A DNA stretch of 64,000 nucleotides from Streptomyces albidoflavus. Lineage in GTDB: Bacteria > Actinomycetota > Actinomycetes > Streptomycetales > Streptomycetaceae. Shown in pieces: positions 27,770-36,279 of the stretch (positions are counted from its first letter, which is position 1; the number at the start of each line of letters is the position of its first letter). The stretch is from assembly GCF_000719955.1 (NCBI RefSeq), contig NZ_JOII01000006.1, positions 372,001 through 436,000 on the forward strand, in the 5' to 3' direction. The notes under the pieces are model-generated. The model saw nothing but the letters and a program-made list of their open reading frames with translations. It did not search any database and was not told the origin of the DNA. The position numbers were made by a program, and so were the translations under genes.

Positions 27770-28164
27770 AGATCCAGGGCAAGATGTTCATCTGGCTGAG
27801 CGCCTTCATCCTGCTCGTGGCCGTGGTCTACGGCCTCTGGTCGCGGGAGCCCGCCGGGACGACGGCACTCTTCCTCGCCTTCGGCCTCTCCATCATGGTC
27901 GGCTTCTACCTGGCGTTCACCGCCCGGCGGGTCGACGCGATGGCGCAGGACGACAAGGAGGCGGAGGTCGCGGACGAGGCCGGCGAAGTGGGCTTCTTCA
28001 GCCCGCACAGCTGGCAGCCGCTCTCCCTCGGCATCGGTGGTGCCCTCGCCTTCCTGGGCGTGGTCTTCGACTGGTGGCTGATGTACTTCTCCGCCCCGAT
28101 GCTGCTCATCGGCCTCTGGGGCTGGATCTACGAGTACTACCGCGGCGAGAACCAGAACCAGTGA
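27766..28164 (+). CDS. ctaF: Cytochrome c oxidase subunit IV (actinobacterial type)
   Basis: A 132-residue membrane protein with four hydrophobic helices ([38 protein letters not shown], and two after residue 83). It is the small subunit found only in actinobacterial aa3 oxidases. GTG overlaps the ctaD stop. A hairpin 32 bases downstream ends the ctaCDF unit, so ctaE, encoded 2.2 kb further on, is expressed separately. Confidence 0.93.
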   Translation: MKIQGKMFIWLSAFILLVAVVYGLWSREPAGTTALFLAFGLSIMVGFYLAFTARRVDAMAQDDKEAEVADEAGEVGFFSPHSWQPLSLGIGGALAFLGVVFDWWLMYFSAPMLLIGLWGWIYEYYRGENQNQ

Positions 28165-28195
28165 CACCTCGCTGAACCCCGCCGCCCCGGCGGCC

Positions 28196-28238
28196 CGTCA
28201 GGCCCGGCACCTCCCGCGAGGAGGAGCCGGGCCTGACG
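28196..28238 (+). terminator. Terminator after ctaF
   Basis: A perfect 13-bp stem (28196-28208 and 28226-28238) encloses a smaller CTCC/GGAG hairpin. Confidence 0.78.
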
Positions 28239-28304
28239 GCGTTCCCGCACCCGAACGGCCCAACCCGCCGGGCCGGGCGCCGTATCCGTTCCTACGGTGT
28301 GGAC

Positions 28305-29567
28305 ATGAGCCACACTCCGCGAATCCGTACGGTTCTGAGCTGCACCGTGCTGGTGGTCGCCCTCGGGGCCGGGGCCACGGCATGCGGGAGCTCCGAGACC
28401 CACCCGCTCGCGGCCGCGCCGTACGACGCGGCCCAGGACGTCGCCATCAGCGCGGGCGGCCGCACCAAGGCCGACCCGGACAAGCCCCTCGAGGTCACCG
28501 CCACCGGCAAGGGCCGGCTGACCGACGTCGTCGCCGTCGACGCCTCCGGGCGCCGGGTCGCCGGCGAACTCTCGGCCGACGGCACCCGCTGGCGCACCAC
28601 GGGCCCGCTCGCCGCCGCCGCCCGCTACACCGTCACCGCCTCCACCGAGAACGGCGACGGGGGCCCAGGACGGCGCACGATGACCTTCGACACCGCCGCG
28701 CAGGGCAAGGGCAAGGACAAGCGCCTCAAGGTCACCTTCGGCCCCGAGAAGGGCACCTACGGCGTCGGCCAGCCGATCGTCGCCGAGCTGAACGCCCCCG
28801 TCGAGGACCGCAAGGCCCGCGCGGTCGTCGAGAACTCCCTGAAGGTCACCTCGAAACCGGCCGTGGAGACCGGCGGCTGGTACTGGGTGGACAGCAAGAC
28901 GCTGCACTACCGGCCCAAGGAGTACTGGCCCGCCAACGCCACCGTGACGGCCCGCAGCGAACTCGGCGGCGTCCGGGTCACCGACAAGGTCCGCGGGGCC
29001 GCCGGCAAGCCGCTGACGATCCGCACGGGCAGCAAGATAGAGGCCGTCGTCGACGCCTCGCGGCACGCCATGACGGTGTTCAAGGACGGCGAGGAGCTGA
29101 CCACCCTCCCGGTCACCACCGGCAAGCCCGGCTTCGCCACCCGCAACGGCGTCAAGGTGGTGCTCGGCAAGGAGTACTTCGTCCGGATGCGCGGCACCTC
29201 GGTGGGCATCGCCGCGGGCAGCTCCGAGTCGTACGACCTGCCGGTGTACTACGCGACCCGGGTCACCTGGAGCGGCGAGTACGTGCACGCCGCGCCCTGG
29301 TCGGTGGGCTCGCACGGCTCGGCCAACGTCAGCCACGGCTGCGTCGGGATGAGCACGAAGAACGCCGCCTGGTTCTTCGAGACGGTCCGCGAGGGCGACC
29401 TGGTCCACGTCGTCAACAGCATCGGCGAGGACATGGACCCGTTCGGCAACGGCTTCGGCGACTGGAACGTCGACTGGGCGGACTGGAAGGCCGGCAGCGC
29501 CAACGCCCCCGAGGCGCCGCCCGGCAAGGCCCCCGGGCCCGCCGACCGCCTCAGTCCCCGGATCTGA
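28305..29567 (+). CDS. L,D-transpeptidase lipoprotein (YkuD domain)
   Basis: A 420-residue exported enzyme that makes 3-3 cross-links in peptidoglycan. The lipobox GATAC puts lipidated cysteine at residue 27. Two Ig-like beta domains (about 45-235) lead to the YkuD catalytic domain with SHGCVGMS, where C346 is the nucleophile and H344 precedes it. A Trp/Asp-rich C-terminal subdomain and a Pro-rich tail end it. TACGGT lies six bases before the ATG, which suggests a leaderless mRNA. A GTG two codons earlier would lie at the -10 edge and is less likely. Confidence 0.92.
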   Translation: MSHTPRIRTVLSCTVLVVALGAGATACGSSETHPLAAAPYDAAQDVAISAGGRTKADPDKPLEVTATGKGRLTDVVAVDASGRRVAGELSADGTRWRTTGPLAAAARYTVTASTENGDGGPGRRTMTFDTAAQGKGKDKRLKVTFGPEKGTYGVGQPIVAELNAPVEDRKARAVVENSLKVTSKPAVETGGWYWVDSKTLHYRPKEYWPANATVTARSELGGVRVTDKVRGAAGKPLTIRTGSKIEAVVDASRHAMTVFKDGEELTTLPVTTGKPGFATRNGVKVVLGKEYFVRMRGTSVGIAAGSSESYDLPVYYATRVTWSGEYVHAAPWSVGSHGSANVSHGCVGMSTKNAAWFFETVREGDLVHVVNSIGEDMDPFGNGFGDWNVDWADWKAGSANAPEAPPGKAPGPADRLSPRI

Positions 29568-29587
29568 GCGCGTGACGCGCCCGACAC

Positions 29588-29630
29588 GCCGCGAGGGGCG
29601 GCCCGGGAGATCCGGGCCGCCCCTCGCGGC
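29588..29630. terminator. Bidirectional terminator after the L,D-transpeptidase gene
   Basis: Perfect 19-bp arms (29588-29606 and 29612-29630) with a 5-base loop lie between convergent genes. Confidence 0.85.
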
Positions 29631-29688
29631 GGTCGTGCGGCTCCAGGAGCGAGGAAGATCACTCTTACGAGTGGCCCCGCGCCGGGAG

Positions 29689-30090
29689 TCAGGCCGTGAC
29701 GGGCTTGCGCGGCCGCAGCAGGGCCGCCAGCGCCCCGGCGAACTCCACCGGCTCCACCGGCAGCGTCACGGCCGCGTCGGCGCGGCTCCAGGTGGCCAGC
29801 CAGGCGTCCTGCGGGCGGCCCATGAGCAGCAGCACCGGCGGGCACTGGAAGATCTCGTCCTTGAGCTGCCTGCACACGCCCATGCCCCCGATCGGGGCGG
29901 TCTCGCCGTCCAGCACGCAGGCGTCGATGCCGCCGTGCTCCAGTTCCTTGAGGACGGCCGGGAGGGTCGCGCACTCCACGAACCGCACCGGGGGGACGTC
30001 CGCCGCCGGCCTGCGGCCCGCCGCGAGCCGGACCTGCTCGCGGGTGGCGGAATTGTCGCTGTAGACCAGCACCGTGGCGGTCGCCTGCAT
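29689..30090 (-). CDS. Stand-alone degenerate receiver-domain protein
   Basis: A 133-residue protein shaped like a response-regulator receiver with no output domain. Strand 1 is VLVYSDNS (the acidic pair reduced to S11-D12), D61 sits in IDACVLDGE at the phosphoacceptor position, and strand 4 is PPVLLLMGRP. Near strand 5 the conserved lysine is replaced (VTLPVEP). It probably cannot be phosphorylated normally and may act as a protein-interaction module. ATG at 30088-30090 has a perfect GGAGG 4 bases upstream. It is divergent from ctaE. Confidence 0.78.
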   Translation of the reverse strand: MQATATVLVYSDNSATREQVRLAAGRRPAADVPPVRFVECATLPAVLKELEHGGIDACVLDGETAPIGGMGVCRQLKDEIFQCPPVLLLMGRPQDAWLATWSRADAAVTLPVEPVEFAGALAALLRPRKPVTA

Positions 30091-30378
30091 GGTTCCTCCG
30101 TGACGTCGGTGTCTTCGGGCCCTGCGGTCTTGCCACCCCCGGCGGACCCGCCCCACGGGGCGTACGCGGCCGTGCCGGAGGCCGTGCGGCACCGGCCCGC
30201 CCCTGGGCCGCACCGGGGTCTCCCGGGGGCCGCCCGGCGGGCGGGGCCGATGCGCGGATGCTACTCCGTCCGACACCCCGTCAACACCGGTCCGACAGCC
30301 CCGGCGATGGGCCGTTCGAGCTGGACAGGGAGGGCTGACACTCCGAACGGCACCCCCCGGAGTGAGGGCGGGATAAGG

Positions 30379-30397
30379 GACCGACATAATGTCGGTC
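30379..30397 (+). promoter_or_regulatory. Palindrome overlapping the ctaE start codon
   Basis: GACCGACAT and its exact complement ATGTCGGTC flank one base. The right arm begins with the ctaE ATG, and the AAGGGA ribosome site (30375-30380) touches the left arm. It could be an operator or an mRNA hairpin that hides the start. Confidence 0.5.
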
Positions 30398-31009
30398 GTG
30401 GCGACAGCAACGACAGTAGAAACAGGGCACGCGCACCCGACGGTCAATCGGCCGAACCTCACCAGTGTGGGCACCATCATCTGGCTGAGTTCCGAGCTGA
30501 TGTTCTTCGCGGCCCTCTTCGCGATGTACTTCACCCTGCGATCGGTGACCGGGCCGGATCACTGGAAGGAAATGGCGGACAGCCTGAACTTCCCGTTCTC
30601 GCTCACCAACACCTCCATCCTGGTGCTCTCCTCAGTCACCTGCCAGCTCGGCGTCTTCGCCGCCGAGCGCGGGGACGTGAAGAAGCTCCGGATGTGGTTC
30701 ATCGTGACCTTCATCATGGGTGCGATCTTCATCGGCGGTCAGGTACTCGAGTACACCGAGCTGGTCAAGCACGAGGGGCTCACCATCTCCTCGGACCCGT
30801 ACGGCTCCGTGTTCTACCTGACCACCGGCTTCCACGGACTGCACGTGCTGGGCGGTTTGTTCGCCTTCCTTGCCGTCCTCGGCCGCACCTACGCGGCCAG
30901 GAGGTTCACCCACGAACAGGCCACGTCCGCCATCGTCGTGTCCTACTACTGGCACTTCGTCGATGTCGTCTGGATCGGCCTCTTCGCCACGATCTACATG
31001 ATCAAGTAA
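30389..31009 (+). CDS. ctaE: Cytochrome c oxidase subunit III
   Basis: A 206-residue membrane subunit with five predicted helices, the short actinobacterial form of subunit III. Characteristic segments are [33 protein letters not shown] and [15 protein letters not shown] at the C-terminus, the subunit III signature. It heads the ctaE-qcrCAB block, which fits the known physical coupling of aa3 oxidase and bc1 in actinobacteria. Its start codon lies inside a perfect inverted repeat. Confidence 0.95.
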   Translation: MSVVATATTVETGHAHPTVNRPNLTSVGTIIWLSSELMFFAALFAMYFTLRSVTGPDHWKEMADSLNFPFSLTNTSILVLSSVTCQLGVFAAERGDVKKLRMWFIVTFIMGAIFIGGQVLEYTELVKHEGLTISSDPYGSVFYLTTGFHGLHVLGGLFAFLAVLGRTYAARRFTHEQATSAIVVSYYWHFVDVVWIGLFATIYMIK

Positions 31010-31020
31010 TTAGGTCTCGT

Positions 31021-31034
31021 ACTTCGTACGAAGT
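31021..31034. promoter_or_regulatory. Perfect 14-bp palindrome between ctaE and qcrC
   Basis: ACTTCGTACGAAGT has no loop, so a DNA-binding dimer is likelier than an RNA hairpin. It lies 51 bases before the qcrC start. Confidence 0.4.
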
Positions 31035-31084
31035 CCCACTGCCCAGAAGCATCGACGCAGAAGATCCTGACACCGGGGTAATCC

Positions 31085-31894
31085 GTGAAAAAGCTCTCCG
31101 CACGACGACGCCATCCGCTGGCGGCGTTCGTCGTCCTACTCCTCGCGCTGGCGGCCACCGGGGGGCTGTACACCGCGTTCGCACCCGCGGACAAGGCGCA
31201 GGCCGAAGAAACCGCCCAGTCCCTCGCCATCGAGGAGGGCAAGAAGCTCTACGCCGTGGGCTGCTCCAGCTGCCACGGCACCGGCGGTCAGGGCAGCTCT
31301 GACGGTCCGAGCCTGGTCGGCGTGGGATCGGCCGCGGTCGACTTCCAGGTCGGTACCGGCCGCATGCCGCTCCAGCAGCCCGGCGCCCAGGCACCGCGCA
31401 AGAAGGTGATCTACACCCAGGCCGAGATCGACCAGATGGCGGCCTACATCGCCTCGCTCGGTGCCGGCCCCACGACGCCGACCGCCAAGCAGTACAGCCC
31501 CGAGGGCGCCGACATCGCCAACGGCGGCACGCTGTTCCGCAACAACTGCGCGCAGTGCCACAACTTCACCGGCGAGGGCGGCGCGCTCACCAACGGCAAG
31601 TACGCGCCCGACCTCACGGACGTGAGCCCCAAGCACATCTACGAGGCCATGCAGACCGGCCCGCAGAACATGCCGTCCTTCCCGGACACGGTCCTGCCCG
31701 AGCAGGAGAAGAAGGACGTCGTCGCGTACCTCCAGACGGTCAACAGCGACAAGTCCGAGAACCCCGGTGGTCTGAAGCTGGGCGGTATCGGCCCGGTCGC
31801 CGAAGGACTCTTCGCGTGGATCTTCGGCCTCGGCACCCTGATCGCCGTGGCCATCTGGGTCGCCGCCCGGACCGCAAAGGCCAAGAAGTCATGA
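31085..31894 (+). CDS. qcrC: Diheme cytochrome c subunit of the bc1 complex
   Basis: A 269-residue membrane-anchored cytochrome cc that replaces soluble cytochrome c by passing electrons straight from bc1 to the oxidase. Heme motifs are CSSCH (C60, C63, H64) and CAQCH (C155, C158, H159). An N-terminal signal anchor (PLAAFVVLLLALAATGGLY) and a C-terminal helix (GLFAWIFGLGTLIAVAIWV) hold it in the membrane. The GTG start is preceded by GGGG. Its stop overlaps the qcrA start (ATGA). Confidence 0.96.
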   Translation: MKKLSARRRHPLAAFVVLLLALAATGGLYTAFAPADKAQAEETAQSLAIEEGKKLYAVGCSSCHGTGGQGSSDGPSLVGVGSAAVDFQVGTGRMPLQQPGAQAPRKKVIYTQAEIDQMAAYIASLGAGPTTPTAKQYSPEGADIANGGTLFRNNCAQCHNFTGEGGALTNGKYAPDLTDVSPKHIYEAMQTGPQNMPSFPDTVLPEQEKKDVVAYLQTVNSDKSENPGGLKLGGIGPVAEGLFAWIFGLGTLIAVAIWVAARTAKAKKS

Positions 31895-32943
31895 GCAGCC
31901 AAGAGAATTCTGAAGAGAACCTGCCGACGAAGCAGGACTCCGCGCACGGCGCGGTGGCCGTGGCGGACAACCCGTTCGCCGACCCCGGCCTGCCCCCCCA
32001 CGAGGCACGGCAGCAGGACCTGGACGACCGGACCGCCAAGCGGTCCGAGCGGACCGTCGCCCTGCTCTTCACGGTGTCGATGCTGGCGACCATCGGGTTC
32101 ATCGCGTGCTTCGTGATCTTCCCGATCGAGAAGATCGTCTACATCTGGCCCATCGGCAAGGTCAGCGCCCTCAACTTCTCGCTGGGCCTGACCCTCGCCG
32201 TGGCGCTCTTCTGCATCGGCGCGGGCGCCGTCCACTGGGCGCGCACCCTGATGTCGGACGTGGAGATCGCCGACGACCGGCACCCGATCTCGGCCGAGCC
32301 CGAGGTCAAGGCCAAGGTCCTGAACGACTTCAAGCAGGGCGCCGAGGACTCGGTCCTGGGCCGTCGCAAGCTCATCCGCAACACCATGTTCGGCGCGCTG
32401 GCCATGGTGCCGCTCTCCGGCATCGTCCTCCTGCGCGACCTCGGTCCGCTCCCCGAGGACAAGCTGCGTCACACCCTGTGGGGCAAGGGCAAGGCCCTGG
32501 TCAACATGAACACGGGTGAGCCGCTGCGTCCCGAGGACATCGCGGTCGGCTCGCTGACCTTCGCCAAGCCCGAGGGCCTGGAGGAGCACGACCACGGCTT
32601 CATGAACGAGATCGCCAAGGCCGCCCTGATGATCGTCCGGCTCCAGCCGGAGGACATCAAGGACAAGCGCGAGCTCGACTGGTCGCACGAGGGCATCGTG
32701 GCCTTCTCCAAGATCTGCACGCACGTCGGCTGCCCCATCAGCCTCTACGAGCAGCAGACGCACCACGCGCTCTGCCCGTGCCACCAGTCCACCTTCGACC
32801 TCTCCGACGGTGCCCGGGTGATCTTCGGCCCCGCCGGACATGCCCTGCCGCAGCTGCACATCGGCGTGAACGACGAGGGCTACCTTGAAGCCCTCGGCGA
32901 CTTCGATGAGCCCGTCGGTCCTGCCTTCTGGGAGCGCGGATGA
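31891..32943 (+). CDS. qcrA: Rieske iron-sulfur subunit of the bc1 complex
   Basis: A 350-residue subunit with three N-terminal membrane helices, as in actinobacterial Rieske proteins, then the [2Fe-2S] domain. Box 1 CTHVGC gives ligands C276 and H278. Box 2 CPCHQS gives C295 and H298, with C281-C297 as the expected disulfide. The open frame extends far upstream inside qcrC, but the ATG overlapping the qcrC stop sets the start. The stop overlaps qcrB (ATGA). Confidence 0.96.
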   Translation: MSSQENSEENLPTKQDSAHGAVAVADNPFADPGLPPHEARQQDLDDRTAKRSERTVALLFTVSMLATIGFIACFVIFPIEKIVYIWPIGKVSALNFSLGLTLAVALFCIGAGAVHWARTLMSDVEIADDRHPISAEPEVKAKVLNDFKQGAEDSVLGRRKLIRNTMFGALAMVPLSGIVLLRDLGPLPEDKLRHTLWGKGKALVNMNTGEPLRPEDIAVGSLTFAKPEGLEEHDHGFMNEIAKAALMIVRLQPEDIKDKRELDWSHEGIVAFSKICTHVGCPISLYEQQTHHALCPCHQSTFDLSDGARVIFGPAGHALPQLHIGVNDEGYLEALGDFDEPVGPAFWERG

Positions 32944-34580
32944 GTAACACGACCACAGCGCCTGCCGATGAGCAGCGGGGCAAGGCCCCCGCGGGCGAGC
33001 GGGTGGCGGACTGGGCAGACGGCCGGCTCGGGATCTACTCCCTCGCCAAGGCCAACCTGCGTAAGGTCTTCCCGGACCACTGGTCCTTCATGCTGGGCGA
33101 GATCTGCCTCTACAGCTTCATCATCATCATCCTCACGGGTGTGTACCTGACGCTGTTCTTCCACCCGTCGATGAACGAGGTGGAGTACCACGGCGTCTAC
33201 GCGCCGATGCAGGGCGTGCTGATGTCCGAGGCGTACGCCTCGACGCTCGACATCAGCTTCGAGGTCCGCGGTGGTCTGCTCATCCGGCAGATCCACCACT
33301 GGGCCGCGCTGATCTTCCTCGCCGGCATGTTCGTGCACATGATGCGCGTCTTCTTCACGGGCGCCTTCCGCAAGCCGCGCGAGATCAACTGGCTGTTCGG
33401 CTTCCTGCTCTTCGTCCTCGGCATGTTCACCGGTTTCACCGGCTACTCGCTCCCGGACGACCTGCTGTCGGGCACCGGTGTCCGGTTCACCCAGGGCGCG
33501 ATCCTGTCGGTGCCGATCGTCGGTACCTACATCTCGATGTTCCTGTTCGGCGGCGAGTTCCCCGGCACGGACTTCGTGGCCAGGTTCTACTCGATCCACA
33601 TCCTGCTGCTGCCGGGCATCATGCTCGGCCTCGTGGTGGCCCACCTGATCCTGGTCTTCTACCACAAGCACACGCAGTTCCCCGGTCCCGGCCGGACCGA
33701 GAAGAACGTCGTGGGCATGCCGCTCATGCCGGTCTACATGGCGAAGGCCGGAGGCTTCTTCTTCCTGGTCTTCGGTGTCATCGCGGCGGTCGCCGCCATC
33801 GCGACGATCAACCCGATCTGGACGATCGGCCCCTACCGGCCGGACATGGTGGGTACCGGCGCCCAGCCGGACTGGTACATGGGCTTCGCCGAGGGCCTGG
33901 TCCGTGTGATGCCTGGCTGGGAGATCAACCTCTGGGGCCACACGCTGGTCCTGGGTGTCTTCATCCCGCTGGTGGTCTTCGGTCTGGTGCTGGGCGCGAT
34001 GGCGGTCTATCCGTTCATCGAGTCCTGGATCACCGGTGACAAGCGCGAGCACCACCTGCTGGACCGCCCGCGCAACGCCCCGACGCGTACCGCGCTCGGC
34101 GTCGCCTGGATCACGATGTACATGATCACGCTGGTGGGTGGTGGAAACGACCTCTGGGCGACCCACTTCCACCTCTCGATCAACGCGATCACCTGGTTCG
34201 TGCGGATCGGCTTCTTCGCCGGACCGGTCATCGCCTTCATCGTGACCAAGCGGATCTGCCTGGGTCTCCAGCGGCGCGACGCCGAGAAGGTGCTGCACGG
34301 ACGCGAGTCCGGCATCATCAAGCGGCTTCCGCACGGTGAGTTCATCGAGGTGCACGAGCCGCTCAGCCAGGAGCAGCTGCACACCCTCACCCAGCACGAG
34401 CAGTACAAGCCGGTCGAGATCGGCCCGACGGTCGACGAGAACGGTGTGGAGCGCAAGGTCAAGGGCGGCGAGAAGCTCCGGGCCAAGCTCTCCCAGGCGT
34501 ACTTCGGTGAGGGGACCCAGATCCCCAAGCCGACCGCCGAGGAGTACAAGGAGATCCAGGAAGGCCACGGCCACCACTGA
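32940..34580 (+). CDS. qcrB: Cytochrome b subunit of the bc1 complex
   Basis: A 546-residue subunit holding two b hemes and the quinol sites. Helices carry heme ligands in IRQIHHWAALIFLAGMFVHMMRV and YSIHILLLPGIMLGLVVAHLILV. The region PDWYMGFAEG is the actinobacterial counterpart of the PEWY quinol-site loop. The C-terminal 130 residues are a hydrophilic extension (LHGRESGIIKRLPHGEFIEVHEPL...) typical of actinobacterial QcrB. The ATG overlaps the qcrA stop, and a hairpin follows. Confidence 0.97.
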   Translation: MSNTTTAPADEQRGKAPAGERVADWADGRLGIYSLAKANLRKVFPDHWSFMLGEICLYSFIIIILTGVYLTLFFHPSMNEVEYHGVYAPMQGVLMSEAYASTLDISFEVRGGLLIRQIHHWAALIFLAGMFVHMMRVFFTGAFRKPREINWLFGFLLFVLGMFTGFTGYSLPDDLLSGTGVRFTQGAILSVPIVGTYISMFLFGGEFPGTDFVARFYSIHILLLPGIMLGLVVAHLILVFYHKHTQFPGPGRTEKNVVGMPLMPVYMAKAGGFFFLVFGVIAAVAAIATINPIWTIGPYRPDMVGTGAQPDWYMGFAEGLVRVMPGWEINLWGHTLVLGVFIPLVVFGLVLGAMAVYPFIESWITGDKREHHLLDRPRNAPTRTALGVAWITMYMITLVGGGNDLWATHFHLSINAITWFVRIGFFAGPVIAFIVTKRICLGLQRRDAEKVLHGRESGIIKRLPHGEFIEVHEPLSQEQLHTLTQHEQYKPVEIGPTVDENGVERKVKGGEKLRAKLSQAYFGEGTQIPKPTAEEYKEIQEGHGHH

Positions 34581-34615
34581 TCTCCGCGCCACCCTGACCG
34601 ACTGATCGCCACGCC

Positions 34616-34646
34616 GGGGCCCCGTCCATTCGCTGGACGGGGCCCC
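34616..34646 (+). terminator. Terminator after qcrB
   Basis: A perfect 13-bp stem (34616-34628 and 34634-34646, GGGGCCCCGTCCA and complement) around TTCGC. Confidence 0.85.
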
Positions 34647-34666
34647 AGGCCGTTGCCGGGCTTGGT

Positions 34667-34672
34667 TAGGGT
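34667..34672 (+). promoter_or_regulatory. -10 element for trpD
   Basis: TAGGGT lies just before an in-frame ATG at 34673 that would be upstream of any transcript from here, so the true start must be the ATG at 34712 with its AGGAG site. Confidence 0.5.
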
Positions 34673-34711
34673 ATGGACCATCCCGCAGTTCGAGACGAAC
34701 CAGGAGCGACC

Positions 34712-35776
34712 ATGAGCGCTGCGCAACCCGCTGGAGGCGACACCACGGCGGTCCGTTCCTGGCCCGAGGTGCTCAACGGCCTTCTGGACGGACGCGACCA
34801 GAGTGCCGAGGCCACCGCCTGGGCGATGGACCGCATCATGCGCGGTGAGGCCACCGACGCCCAGATCGCCGGCTTCGCGGTCGCGCTGCGGGCCAAAGGC
34901 GAGACGGTCGAGGAGATCAGCGGCCTGGTCCGGGGGATGTACGCGCACGCCCGCACCATCGAGGTGCCCGGCGAGAGCGTCGACATCGTGGGGACCGGCG
35001 GCGACGGCGCCCACACCGTCAACATCTCCACCATGTCCTCCATCGTGATCGCGGGGACGGGCGCCAAGGTCGTCAAGCACGGCAACCGGGCCGCCTCCTC
35101 GGCCTCGGGCGCCTCCGACGTGCTGGAGAAGCTGGGCGTCAATCTGGAGCTGGCGCCCGGCCGGGTCGCCGAGGTCGCGGAGGAGGCCGGGATCACCTTC
35201 TGCTTCGCGGTCCGCTTCCACCCGGCGCTGCGGCACGTCGCCCCGGCCCGCAAGGAACTGGGCATCCGCACCGTCTTCAACTTCCTCGGCCCGCTCACCA
35301 ATCCGGCCCGGGTCCGCGCCCAGGCCACCGGGGTCGCCGACGCCCGGATGGCGCCGATCATCGCCGGCGTCCTCGCCGAGCGCGGCTCCTCGGCGCTGGT
35401 CTTCCGGGGCGACGACGGGCTCGACGAGCTGACCACGACCGCCACCTCCCGGGTCTGGCTGGTCGGCGGCGGCGAGGTGCGCGAGGAGACCTTCGACCCG
35501 CGCGACGTCGGCATCGAACTGGTGCCGGTGGAGGCGCTGCGCGGCGCCGATGCCTCGTACAACGCCGATGTGGCGCGCAGACTCCTGGCGGGCGAGAAGG
35601 GCCCCGTCCGCGACGCCGTCCTGCTCAACTCCGCCGCCGCCCTGGCGGCCCTGCGCCCCTCGGCCGCGCCGCTGACCGAACGCATCGCCGACGGGATGCG
35701 GCTGGCCGCCGAGTCGCTGGACTCCGGCCGCGCCCAGGCGGCCCTGGAGCGCTGGGTGGCCGCCTCCCACCGGTGA
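34712..35776 (+). CDS. trpD: Anthranilate phosphoribosyltransferase
   Basis: A 354-residue enzyme that transfers phosphoribose from PRPP to anthranilate in tryptophan synthesis. The PRPP-binding motif [35 protein letters not shown] and the second metal-site [10 protein letters not shown] are all intact. ATG at 34712 has AGGAG 6-10 bases upstream and lies after the likely transcription start. No other trp gene is adjacent. The gene ends before a hairpin at 35830. Confidence 0.95.
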   Translation: MSAAQPAGGDTTAVRSWPEVLNGLLDGRDQSAEATAWAMDRIMRGEATDAQIAGFAVALRAKGETVEEISGLVRGMYAHARTIEVPGESVDIVGTGGDGAHTVNISTMSSIVIAGTGAKVVKHGNRAASSASGASDVLEKLGVNLELAPGRVAEVAEEAGITFCFAVRFHPALRHVAPARKELGIRTVFNFLGPLTNPARVRAQATGVADARMAPIIAGVLAERGSSALVFRGDDGLDELTTTATSRVWLVGGGEVREETFDPRDVGIELVPVEALRGADASYNADVARRLLAGEKGPVRDAVLLNSAAALAALRPSAAPLTERIADGMRLAAESLDSGRAQAALERWVAASHR

Positions 35777-35829
35777 GCCCGCACCCCAAATCGCGGCCCT
35801 CGCGGGGCCGTTGAGTATCCGCACCCCGA

Positions 35830-35856
35830 GGCGCGGTCCGCATGGCGGACCGCGCC
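35830..35856 (+). terminator. Terminator after trpD
   Basis: A perfect 12-bp stem (GGCGCGGTCCGC, 35830-35841, with 35845-35856) and a 3-base loop. Confidence 0.75.
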
Positions 35857-35891
35857 TTGCGCGTTCCGCCCGGTGTGGCAAGATGCTGGCA

Positions 35892-36008
35892 GGTCATGAG
35901 TGACAGCGACTACGGCCCCGGCCCGCTGTCCGGCAACCCTCCGTCCGTGGCGGGGTGCCCCGGGTGAAGACCAGGCCGCGGTCAGACCGTCCGCGGCAAG
36001 CGCGGACC
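35892..36008 (+). ncRNA. SAM-IV riboswitch
   Basis: The sequence fits the SAM-IV class, which is largely actinomycete. GGTCATGAGTG begins P1. CAGCG (35904-35908) pairs with CGCTG (35934-35938). CCGGCAACCCTCC is the conserved core, and GGGGTGCCCCGGGTGAAGACC closes P1 (GACC 35969-35972). The extra 3' element CCGCGG...CCGCGGCAAGCGCGGACC separates SAM-IV from SAM-I. One core base differs from the form I remember (GGGTGAAGACC rather than GGGTGATGACC). It should sense S-adenosylmethionine and repress the downstream PLP-enzyme gene. A GC-rich hairpin right after it (36014-36028) may be part of the switch. Confidence 0.87.
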
Positions 36009-36067
36009 CCTCGCGCCCCGTCGGGGCGAGTGTCCAGGGGTCCTGGTCCTTCGAGGGAGCGGTTCTC

Positions 36068-36088
36068 GTGAGCAAGCGAATGCGTTAG
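36068..36088 (+). CDS. Candidate six-codon upstream ORF (MSKRMR)
   Basis: GTG AGC AAG CGA ATG CGT TAG follows a GGGAG site by about 9 bases and lies between the SAM-IV riboswitch and the class V enzyme gene. It may be a regulatory leader peptide or chance. There are no cysteine, methionine or tryptophan runs beyond the single internal Met. Confidence 0.3.
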   Translation: MSKRMR

Positions 36089-36279
36089 GGCCGGTCGGCC
36101 CGACACGGCGTCTCTCTACTCCTTCCTCCCCGCGGCCTTCGCCGTCCGGGCAGTGACGCCGTACCTCCCAGGGAACTCCCGGGTCCCGGGCCGCGGTTGC
36201 CCCCACCTCGCACACCCTTCTCCGTTCTCGCCGCCGGGCGCCGCCACACGCCCCGCCGCACACCGCTCCGGGAGTACCC

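Noticed and set aside
34673..34711. ATG at 34673 as trpD start
   Set aside because: It directly follows the TAGGGT -10 and so lies upstream of the likely transcription start. ATG 34712 has an AGGAG site.
35896..36088. ATG-started frames within the SAM-IV riboswitch
   Set aside because: The ATG is part of the conserved aptamer sequence GGTCATGAG. Conservation here is structural RNA, not coding.
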